A program made the translations under genes and the position numbers. The notes beneath the pieces are model-generated. The model saw only the letters and a list, made by a program, of their open reading frames with translations, was not told where the DNA came from and did not search any database. Below, piece after piece: positions 1 through 8,887 of a stretch of 64,000 nt of DNA; position 1 is the first letter of the stretch, and every line of letters begins with the position of its first letter. Origin of the DNA: Przewalskia tangutica (taxonomy: Eukaryota > Streptophyta > Magnoliopsida > Solanales > Solanaceae); contig CM056728.1 in assembly GCA_029844215.1 (NCBI GenBank), positions 83,327,676 to 83,391,675 on the forward strand, given 5' to 3'.

Positions 1-152
1 CAATACTTGAAGAAATTTTTCTACCAAGCGTGTGGGGTGTTTCTGACGAGACTACAACATGTGGGAGGGAGCTGACGAGCTACTACAAAGGGAAGGATTT
101 TGAGATCTGGAAATTGTTTAATGGATGAGTTAAGTCTTGAAACTTAAGGGGG

Positions 153-160
153 TATTTATA
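153..160 (-). promoter_or_regulatory. TATA box of element A 3' LTR
   Basis: TATAAATACCCCC on the minus strand. It is followed after about 20-30 bases by the AAGACTTAACTCATCCA block that recurs downstream of the TATA box in every LTR of this type, so transcription probably starts there. Confidence 0.6.
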
Positions 161-239
161 GACATTCAAGGGTCAAGATTCAAACATGTCTAAGGTGAAG
201 ATTTGGTCGCTTGTGTGAGCGGAGTCTTCCAAACCAAGT

Positions 240-309
240 GTCCACCACAACTTTGGGACATATGTCCACCACAACTTTGGGACATATGTCCACCACAACT
301 TTGGAACAT
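240..309. repeat. 24-bp tandem repeat with palindromic core
   Basis: Three head-to-tail copies of about 24 bp (GTCCACCACAACTTTGGGACATAT), the third diverged. Each junction makes the perfect 12-bp palindrome GGACATATGTCC. It lies in U3 upstream of the TATA box, where enhancer-like repeats are common; that role is inference. It also creates overlapping spurious ORFs on both strands. Confidence 0.85.
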
Positions 310-627
310 GTTGCCCTCCAAAGAAAACGTCCAACCCTTCCCATTTGCCTTACAAAGACTTGACTTCTTGACTTGGCCACTTGCCCACAAATTTCGTCCA
401 ATACGTACACCCAAGGGTGACACATGTCGCCACCTATCGTCCAAAAATATTTCATCTCTAAAAATCCGTAATGTGTTGTAATATTAAAAACGGCAAATTT
501 CCTTCCTCTTCACAAGGTTCTAATCTTTTCGGAAGTTCACACTTTCATCCTTAACCTAATTAGTTATACAATTTCAGACGCACGCCCTCACATACATACT
601 GAACTACGGCATAACATTCTCCTCAGA

Positions 628-646
628 AACATTCGTCCCGAATGTT
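628..646 (-). other. Inverted repeat beside the polypurine tract (element A)
   Basis: AACATTCG-TCC-CGAATGTT is a perfect 8-bp stem with a 3-nt loop. It lies about 12 bases from the 3' LTR. The purine-rich primer for plus-strand DNA synthesis (minus-strand reading ...TGAGGAGAA) is between it and the LTR. The same arrangement recurs in A1, C and E. Confidence 0.8.
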
Positions 647-769
647 CCTACTAGATTCAATTAAATCGTAATGACATAGTTCTTCATAACTTAAATAGCC
701 AGAATGCCACACATGGCCACAATACAACACTTAAGTACATATGATAATTAAAATCAAGTAGAAAGTGAG

Positions 770-1140
770 TTACCCGAGGCGCTAGAATAAGCTTAGATAC
801 TCGCTTCATGTCATCCTCTCGCTTCCACGCCATCTCCTCACCTGCTCGTTCGCCATAAGACTTTGACTGAAGCCACATCCTTTGTCCGCCGCCTAACTCC
901 ACGATCGAGTATCGCTATGGACTCTCTCATACGAGCAACCCCTCCGCCACTGGACATCGCAATCGGGTGCACTCTAGATGGATCCCCGATACATCTCTCA
1001 AAGATAGAAACATGAAAATCGATGCATCGCTCCATATCGGACGGCAGATTCAACTCATAGGCAACCTTGCCTACCCTACTGACAACTGATAAGGCCCAAT
1101 GCACCTTGGGTCGAGCTTCCTTTCTTCCCAAACCTCATCG
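770..1140 (-). pseudogene. pol fragment: integrase C-terminal part and chromodomain (element A)
   Basis: Minus-strand frames give VHWALSVVSRVGKVAYEL and FHVSIFERCIGDPS, the usual chromovirus integrase C-terminal signature (normally RVGPVAYRL...FHVSMLRRYIPDPS). AILDRGVRRR, VKVLWR and EEMAWKREDDMKR follow, which match the chromodomain (normally AILDRQ...VKVLWRN...EEATWE.E.EMK). The domain is thought to guide integration to histone-marked chromatin. The frame changes several times, so no intact protein is possible from this copy as given. About 150 bases of 3' non-coding sequence separate it from the LTR. Confidence 0.75.
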
Positions 1141-2280
1141 CATTCCCTTCGCGGGCGACACCTTCAGAAAACCCAATCATCAACCTCAAACCGTGATGCC
1201 GACGACGATGATCTACATACGACTGGCCGACTCGCCGCCAATAACCGCCTCGGATAAGTTTTCACCTATCCATCGCATGCCAGACAAGTCCGGCCCAACC
1301 AATCAACCTCGCCCACATCAAACCAGCCTATCGCGACCGCACTTCCTCCCATATAAGGCCTCATAAGGCGCCATCTCGATACCGAACGTAGTATTATATG
1401 CAAACTCTACTAGCAGAATAGTCCTCCCAACAACCTCAAATCAATAACACAAAGCTCGCAAGATATCCTCGTTGTCCGATAAGACGTCAGCCTCGACCGT
1501 GGCTCCGAGGATGTAATGCAAGCATCGAGGCTCACCGCATCCCTAATCCCTTCCGGAAAGACCTCCGTGAATTAGCCGAACCGGCTCCTCTGGCCTGATA
1601 TGATAGATACAAGAGACCCCATACGCCTCACGATCTCTGCTCTGATGTAAAGTCTAGCATAATCCTACCGGTGTCGCCCGACGGAAGAAAGTGGGCGGAT
1701 TTCGCCACCGGCCGACGATAACCTGCATAGAATCATGCTTCCTCCGAAGTGCGAGGTAAATCTGCAATAAAGTCCATATCATCACCTCCCACTTCCACGC
1801 CGGAATCTCTATCATCCGCAACAACCCACCAGCCTCGTGCTCCATCTGACCCGACAACTCTGGCCGAAAGCAAAAAACTCGCCACGCCCTCTTCGTGCCA
1901 TCCCACCAATACACAGACCGAGGTCGCGGTACATCTTTGTCGCACTCTACGGATGAGTAACGCCACGCTAGCGCTTTCCCTAGAACTCGCCAAGTCCCGC
2001 AATAGCCGGAACACACACCGCGCTCAACCTTAGCACCCCATCGTGTTACCAAATGGACCCTTCCTCACGAAGAGTCGACACGATACCGTGTCAAATCGGA
2101 TCCTTATAATCGCCGCCTCTTCACCTCGACGGTGAAGACTCGCAACCTTCTCAAACCCAACCCCACTACTATCGAACCAATCAATCGGACTCAAGGCTCG
2201 CCAATCGATGTAACTCGCGACCATGCCCCTTCTCTGGCCGCACCTGAGACTACCCATCGACTCTACAACTAAGGGCATCC
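1141..2280 (-). pseudogene. pol fragment: integrase core (element A)
   Basis: Minus-strand frames carry YWWDGTKR, AGGLLRMIEIPAWKWEV (the conserved linker before the first catalytic Asp), RRKHDSMQVIV near 1690-1760, and a stretch matching EFAYNTTFGIEMAPYEAL at about 1330-1420. This is the retroviral-type DDE integrase that inserts the cDNA. Catalytic residues cannot be followed in one frame because of many indels. The LAEFAYN..G..PYEALYG order is diagnostic for Ty3/gypsy. Confidence 0.75.
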
Positions 2281-3057
2281 GCCACTACATCGCCTTCCCC
2301 GTGGTATAGATATCGACATCATAATCCTCGAGTAGCTCTAACCACCGCCTCGCCGAAGTTCAGCCTCCTCCGTCAAGATATATGGAGGCTCTGTGGTCCG
2401 TAAATATCCACATGAACTCCATACAAATAATGTCTTCGTATCTTCAAGGCGAATCACCGCCGCCAACTCTAAGTCACGCGGTAGTTCTTCTCATGCTTCT
2501 GAGCTGCCAAGATGCGTAAGCTATGACCTTGCTCCCCGCCGCATCAACACACATCCAAGCCCGATGCCCGAAGTCGCGCATCACAATAAAACCACATAGT
2601 CGTCGACTCTCGAAGAGTAAGAATCAAGGCTGCCAACCTCTCCTTCAAGAATGCGAAGCCCTCCTCACAAGCATTCGGCCCATCGAAACTTACCGGCTCG
2701 AGTCGCCTAGTCAAAGGTGCCAAATAGAAGCAAACTTCACGAACCTCCGATAATACCGCAAGGCCCGTAAAGTCGCTGCACTGCCGGGTGTAAGAGTCTA
2801 GGCCAAGTCTCGATCGCCGATTCGCCAGATCCATTCGAATACCATCACCGCATAACGGCCCTAAGAACGCCACCGGTCAACCAAAACTCACACTTCAAAT
2901 TTGGCATACAACCGCTGGTCCCGAGATCTCTCAAGACCGGCCTCAAACGCCCGCGATGCTCCCCGCTTCTCCGAGCAGAATAAACCAAGATGTCATCAAT
3001 GAATACTATCACAAACGATCCAAAAATGGCTTGAACACTGGTTCATCAAATCCATAA
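2281..3057 (-). pseudogene. pol fragment: RT C-terminal part and RNase H (element A)
   Basis: At 2992-3003 the minus strand reads FIDD, the RT metal-binding box, preceded by MDLMN. Downstream come GDGIRMD, a diverged LGLAGYYR region, FAFLKERL and YCDA, the last being the start of RNase H. The upstream part of RT continues at 15702 on the other side of element A1. Frames are broken at many points. Confidence 0.8.
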
Positions 3058-3567
3058 TGTTACACCCTCAGAGTTCTGTGGTATGTAGGTGAGGACATAC
3101 ATACGAGAATACGACATTTAAAATCGAATAAGAAAGACGTGATTTTTCACTAAAAGTTTCCGACTTTTCGGAAGGAAAATGTTCATAAAGGGAATTGGAT
3201 TCCCGCATTTGGTATTCGGACTTTGGAATATTTGAGAATTATGGGATTTTATTTCGAATTGGTCACGTGGGGCCCATGAGAAATTTACGTTTGTGGCCCA
3301 CTTTATTTTTCGGATTTTGGCTTTACTGATATTTTCGGAAGATGAAATATTTTGACCAATAGAGGGCGACATGTGTCACCCTAGGTGGTACATGTCGACG
3401 CACTGATGGCCATGGTTTACATATATCGCTTGGCATTTTAAAGGCCATAAAAATTTGGTCAAAGTCTCAAGATATTTTATGAAGAGATAGATAAGTGAGA
3501 CCCACACACACATGGCCACGTTCAATCTTGACCACACACTTGCTTTAATCCTAGCCCTTGATTTATC

Positions 3568-3575
3568 TATAAATA
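3568..3575 (+). promoter_or_regulatory. TATA box, A1 5' LTR
   Basis: CTATAAATACCCCC followed by TTAGTGCAAGACTTAATTTC, the block that follows the TATA box in the sister LTRs; RNA probably starts about 25-30 bases downstream. Confidence 0.65.
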
Positions 3576-5339
3576 CCCCCTTAGTGCAAGACTTAATTTC
3601 ATCCACACTCGAGAGTTTCCAAGTCTTCAAATATTCCCTCCCCTTCCTTGTAGCTCTCGGCCACGGGCTGAATTTGTGAGCTAAAGTGGTCCAAAAATTC
3701 TTAAAGTTTTAAGTGTTCTTCCTAGTGGTGTTAGGAAGATTGTGTACCAAGAGTTGGAAAATATTTCACACCCCTAGCCTAGAAACCTTACCTCCGAAAC
3801 TTGCCATAGTTCGAGCCCGTTGTTCTTCACTGAGTCGATCTCGAAGAGAGTTGGTTAGAAACTTCTAAGGGTCGCTGGAGAGGGTCGAGCGTAAGGATTC
3901 GAGCTAAACGCAGCTCGTGATCGACTTATAATTCTGATAATTTTGGGCTTATCGAGGTAATGATCTGTCCCCTATCAGAATTCGATATTACATGTCAAAA
4001 GAGTTTAGAATCGAGTATAAGATTTATCGAAGGATGATTATAAAGAATTGAACTATATTTACGTTAGATCGCATTTACGCAGACTTGTAGTATTATCGCT
4101 GGTGTTGTACACGCCCTAAGACGGTAACCCCCTCGAGTTGTCGGGCTGGTAGCGCCTTGTTGCATGAGAGATTTATGCGTCATGCCATGGGGAGGTGTCA
4201 CGAATTTTCCGTGAGATTACGGAACTCAGATTTAGAAACGTTTCACGGCGGATCTGTGTTGATAGACGCCAGCGCCTTTATAAAGCTCAAGATTACGAAA
4301 TGTATTCTACTCGGAGGGTGGAAAAGGCTAGCAAGAGTATAGTACTTTGGAGCGCTTTTGCTAATTGTCGATAATCGCCGCGAGGTATGCGAACCTCTTC
4401 CTATCTTTTCTAGCATGATTGTTGTAAACTATGTAGTACGTAGACGCATCGCAAAGCAAATGAAATTGGTTGTTTAGAACATAAAAGGTTATAATGGCTT
4501 TACGGGAAGTTAATTATAAATCCACTTTACGTAGGTAAAAGAATGGTTGATTGTTTTTAAAAAGATAAAGAGACTTGACTTGTATTTGACTTCAATTGTG
4601 TTAAAAGTTGTGAAACCTCATTCTTGTGTAATGAGTACTGGTTTTAAAAGAATAATGTCAGATTGATTTCTGAAATGTGAAACGAGTATCGAATGTTTAT
4701 CAATGCTAATAAAGGAAAATGTAATGACTATTAATTATATTAAAACAAGTAGAAACCTCCATTCGCATAAGCTAAGATAAGACAAAATTATTACATTTTA
4801 TGCATCATGGCTACTTTAATAAGAATCATTACATACAAGAATTAATTTTCTTAAATTCCAAAGTAAGGATCTTGATTAAAAGAAAAGTGGACTGAGGAAT
4901 CAAGAGTTTTGGTTTAAAAGAAGACATGGTTTTGTCTTTAAAATGGTTTAAAAAGAAGGCATGGTTTTGTCTTAAATTCGTTTTAAAAAGAAGGCATAGT
5001 GATTGTCTTGGTTTATTTAAAAGAAGGTATGAAATTGTTTTTGGTTTCACTTAAAACAATAGTTACTCTATTTTCGATACTACGAGTTTAGTACTGTGTG
5101 ACTTTGGGAAAGAAATGGGTCTTTTTAAAAAGAATTAAAGTATGTAGTACTTGGGTTAAAACCCTGACTTTGACATAAAATGAAAGTACTTCGTCGTTGC
5201 AGAACTTGCCTATGTTCGCGTGTGATGGCCTTGTTGTGCAGTGTTGTCAGATCCTTATGTTACCGCTTCTCACGAGGTCGGCCATGTTATTTTTTATCCG
5301 ACCTACTTACATCGCCAGGCCCACGTGGTTCCATTAGGA

Positions 5340-5840
5340 TTGTCGCTCCATGGACTAGCTTCCACGAGGTTACCGATTCGCCTCGTATCCGTAGCTAGCC
5401 CTCGCATTTCCGCCCGGCCGCTGACGCAGCTGGTTCTCGTTGTTCGCTTTCAGACTTGCTCCGATCGCTATCGATAAGGTTATTCCACGGACCACTTCCC
5501 GGGTTTTACCGATTCGCCTTGTATCCGTGGTCGTTTCGCATACGCCCGCCGTGGCTGATTCGGCCAGAGTATCCGTAGTTAGCCTCGTGACTTGCCCTGC
5601 TCAGCTTTGTGGCGTAAGTCTCGTGATCACGCCTTGGTATCTCGTAGTTAGCCCTCGTGACTGCACCCGCCGCCCACGTGACGCGCTTTGGTATCCGTAG
5701 TCAAGCCAGATTTCTTGCCCTGCGTCGCCTTCGGGTACGCTTATATAGTATCGTTGGTACGACTTTGGTATCTCGGTAGTTGGCTTTCAGACGGCTGGCC
5801 CGGCATGACGATGCGCTTTGGATCCGTAGCTGGCGTTTCG
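5340..5840 (+). repeat. Degenerate 55-70 bp tandem array inside A1 5' LTR
   Basis: Several units containing (G)TATCCGTAGTTAGCC...CGTGACTTGCCC. The same array occurs in the A1 3' LTR (about 11130-11640) and, in reverse, as GGGGCAAGTACGAAAGCCAACTACC units in the minus-strand LTRs (31570-31900, 32560-33070, 37810-38290). Copy number and unit length differ among LTRs. Confidence 0.7.
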
Positions 5841-6471
5841 CATTTGCCCGCAGACGGTTTTTATGACACAGGGACCCGTGTTCAAGCATCTCGTGTTGTT
5901 ATATCATGCATCGCCCAGCTGAGGAAGGAATTCCACCGCATGATTGATGTCATGGGCGTAAGACCCATTGTTATATTTGAGTGATGACTTTGAGGGCGCG
6001 AGTTCTCGCTCGACATGATCGTTATATATCGCGATCGTAGTTTGGTTATCATACATGTCTCCCGCTTATATAGACTATTATGATTTCATTTACAATATTT
6101 TACGCTTTCACATACTGTACCGTTGCATCGACTTCGGGCCGTTTCACGCCAGCAGTAGAGGTACACCGGCCGTCGATCCTCGCCATAGATCACGCTGCTG
6201 GGAAGCTCCGCTTCTCCGAGGCTTATCTGTATAGTCCTCTGTCATCAGAGGTACTTACATTCGTGGGTATGGCGGCCCCGTCCCGCCATAGTTGTGGTTA
6301 AATTCAGAGGTCCAGAGTAATCACAGGCATGTTTTGTAAAAGGATGTAACTGCTCGTGCTTAATTTTTATTTATGCGGTAAGGTAACCGCTTTGGTTAGC
6401 TTGTATTCTTATTATCTTGTTTCTTGTTTAAATTTTTATTTTCGATTATTTTCTCCGATGTCAGATCACCA

Positions 6472-6489
6472 GGTGCCCGGTAAGGCACC
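6472..6489 (+). other. U5-terminal hairpin (A1 5' LTR)
   Basis: GGTGCC and GGCACC form a 6-bp stem around CGGTAA, about 26 bases before the LTR end. The hairpin is kept in all three LTR types of the window. Confidence 0.75.
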
Positions 6490-6519
6490 GGGCATGCCCG
6501 AGGTCGGTCGTGACAAAAG

Positions 6520-6530
6520 TGGCATCGAGC
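6520..6530 (+). other. Primer-binding site, A1
   Basis: TGGCATCGAGC lies four bases after the LTR. It is a damaged form of TGGTATCAGAGC, the complement of the 3' end of initiator methionine tRNA used to prime minus-strand synthesis by most plant gypsy elements. Confidence 0.7.
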
Positions 6531-6710
6531 GCTTAATCCTCGTAGCGTCTACAGACCGTGTCTAGTAGAGTCTTGATTATCGCTGTCAGGTACCACATCT
6601 ATAATCGTGAGGCTACGTGATATTTAGGATCGGCTTCATTCTTCTCACTCGAGATCGCGCCTTAGAGCCGTGTTATAAGTCGACTCTCCGACGCATTCTT
6701 TGTACCGCTT

Positions 6711-7961
6711 ATGCCTACGCAAGGTAACCAGAGCCCGGGCGGCAAGGCAACATGGGAGTCATGAGCAGAGCACGGAGGGTTACCAGGCGTAGGCCCGCCT
6801 TTACCTACGTGGTACTTCAACGGAGTTCTCGCGACGCCGCTTAGCCCTGGGAGTTTAGAGCAAGCAGAATAACTACCGAGGCTACGACACCGAGTCTCCG
6901 CCCACCACCAGAGCCGAGGATACGGGTTACAAGAGACGGCCCGATTAGCCAGATTCAGGCTAGACACGAGGACGCAGAGCCTGAGGTTCCAAGAGTACCA
7001 GGGTTCACCAGATCCGATAGTTTGAGACTACTGGATTTCCCGAGCCGCAGCCCGCAGTTCTACGGTCGAGGCCCGGCGATGATCCGTAGGAGTTCATCCG
7101 ATGCTACATCGCGATCACGAGAGTTGATCAAGGCTTTCAAGACCGAAGCCGTCTTAGGTTCGTGACGGCCGCGCGTGATACCGCAGCCGATCGTTTGATT
7201 CGCGAGCCGCCCGGGAGAGTATGCGCTCCACCAGATGGACGAAGTTCTCGAGGCATTCTGGCCATTTCTTGCCGCCACGTATGAGGAGAGCACGGCCGGT
7301 CAGATTTTTGACGCCGACAGGGACGCATAGCCGAGTACAACGCTGAAGTTCGATCGCTGCCTCGACATGTCCTGCGTTAGTAGCAGATATGGAGGACAGG
7401 TGCACCGCTACGTCACCGCTCGATGATTATTTGGCGAGGCTTGCTCGTGTGTAGCTCTTCACCGCATGGACATTGCCCGTGATACAAAGCTTATGCACAG
7501 GGACGGAGGAACGTAGAGACCGACGCGACCAGGATCGCGATAAGAGGCCAAGACAGCAGTGGTCCTTTGGTAATCTTTGAGGCGGACCGCCAAAGCAGAG
7601 GGCTAGTTATACACTCCGCCAAGATGCAGTGGTCCTCCACGCCTTCGTATGCCCACTGTATTCGTGAGCGTGTCGTGGCTCCAAGGTTTCGGGAGATTCA
7701 GTGAGCAGGAGTGTCACTGGACGAGGCCACCCTTATCTCAGCAGTGGTCGCTGTGGAAAACTCCATAAGGGGAGGTCGACTAGTTTGGGAGATTGTTATA
7801 CTTGCGGCCGATGTGGCCATTTTGCGAGGGATTGTCCGACTGCAGGCAGAGCAGATGTTAAGACTCATCCTTCAGATCACACATGGGTCATCGCTTTCTA
7901 TAGCTACACAACAGTACAGGTGATTATGATTGTGAGCGACAAAGGGAAAGTGAAGCAGTAA
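6711..7961 (+). pseudogene. gag of A1 (frameshifted)
   Basis: The chosen start, ATGCCTACGC at 6711, aligns with ATGCCTC(C/T)ACGCAG starts in B and C. The capsid core is recognisable at about 7024-7100 as a degraded form of FLGCHPPEFYGSR. A clean frame at 7701-7961 ends the protein: it has a CGKLHKG half-knuckle and then CYTCGRCGHFARDCP, a perfect C-x2-C-x4-H-x4-C zinc knuckle that binds RNA during particle assembly. Several frameshifts lie upstream. The stop at about 7961 is followed by non-coding sequence, not by protease. Gag is the only protein this element could have supplied. Confidence 0.75.
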
Positions 7962-8857
7962 TTACAGGTATATCCTTAACCCTCTAGAGATTAGTATGCG
8001 TGATATGATGATTTTTTTTATGTTAAGTGTTATGTTCAGATAACATTGTTATAATTGTGATTAGAAAACACGGGCAGTAAAAAAAGTAAGTTTGGGGTCA
8101 CGTAATTTGTGAACCTTAGAAATTATGACAATCGAGACCTTAGATGTAAGGTCGCCTTGAGTAAAAGATTTTGGCGGGTGATCCTTGTCTGAGTGCATAG
8201 TATACGTGAAGTATTTGTGGGATAATTCCACGGTAGTGCGAGACGGAAGTGGTAGCTTTCATGACGGAATTAGTAAGATTGTTCCTGATCGGGAACGAGA
8301 GTTTGGCGCGATAACGGGTCGCCGAGGCCTGTCGCGCGTCAACCCGCAGCCAATAAGGTGGGGTCAGCTTGAGGTGGTCCCGCCAGGTAGTAGGGTCACG
8401 AGGGTGCTAGCCCAAGCTTAGGTAACCATCGATGAGTTCGTGGACGGTTCACCAGACCCTGAGCGCCAAGGTCGGGAATGGCCTTAAAGCGAATTCCGAG
8501 GCTAGTAAGACGGCGGCTTTGGGGTAGTGACTCCAAGGTTTTGGAACAAGCGATGACCAAGTGTGGCACGCTGTAATGTAAAGAGTTCAGTGTACGGTAA
8601 GGCAATGACGAGTAAGTGAAGAAGTGAATACGTGTTAAGCAGGCGAAAGTGATCTTTTTGCTAAGTAACGAGCGGCTGAGGTATCCTTTAGACCACGGTG
8701 GAAGCTTTAGTGTTTTTTTATACACGTTAGAGATGGTTCTCATTGGCTTGGATTCGAAGCTTTTATGCATGTGTTATATTATGGCCAGCGTGGCATAATT
8801 GGTTTTGTAAGTATAAGAGTGAAGCACTATACCGCTGTATGCTTGAGATTTAGAAGG
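7962..8857 (+). other. Non-coding 3' region between gag and polypurine tract (A1)
   Basis: About 0.9 kb with no supportable ORF, replacing all of pol. Recognisable blocks (CCCTCTAGAGATTAG, GTAACCATCGATGAGTTCGTGGA, GTATCCTTTAGACC) recur in the same order on the minus strand in E (50317-51250 and 61081-61565) and in C, where an integrase piece interrupts them. Conservation in several elements suggests a family-specific region. It could hold cis signals such as packaging or RNA structure; that is inference. Confidence 0.7.
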
Positions 8858-8887
8858 AACATTCGACGAATGTTTCTAAGGGGAAAA
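8858..8887 (+). other. Inverted repeat and polypurine tract (A1)
   Basis: AACATTCG-A-CGAATGTT (8858-8874) is an 8-bp inverted repeat, followed by TCTAAGGGGAAAA, the purine run that primes plus-strand synthesis, directly abutting the 3' LTR at 8888. Confidence 0.85.

Larger units (their letters stand above)
1..616 (-). repeat. 3' LTR of element A (U3 part, cut by window edge)
   Basis: The minus-strand LTR begins at 616 with TGTTATGCCGTAGTTC, a degraded form of the family start TGTTACACCCCGTAGTTC. It is preceded on the minus strand by the polypurine tract and inverted repeat. Reading into the LTR, the conserved U3 block with ATGAAATATTTT lies at about 440-460 and the TATA box at 153-160. The small open frames here come from a 24-bp tandem repeat at 240-309 and are not genes. 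Confidence 0.85.
3058..6515 (+). repeat. 5' LTR of A1 (3,458 bp)
   Basis: Starts TGTTACACC and ends GGTCGTGACA, the TG...CA pair of plant LTRs. Inside, in order, are the U3 with a TATA box (3568-3575), an AT-rich block with several AAGGCATGGTTTTGTCTTAAA-like units (about 4920-5045), a GC-rich array of TATCCGTAGTTAGCC-type units (about 5340-5840), the stem-loop chain (about 6150-6300) and the terminal hairpin. No coding sequence is supported in it. Confidence 0.9.

Noticed and set aside
180..481. Overlapping ORFs of 84-92 codons on both strands
   Set aside because: They are produced by the 24-bp tandem repeat and lie inside the U3 of an LTR; no family resemblance.
8396..8770. 124-codon minus-strand ORF in A1
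   Set aside because: It is antisense within the non-coding 3' region; the matching regions in C and E do not keep it open.
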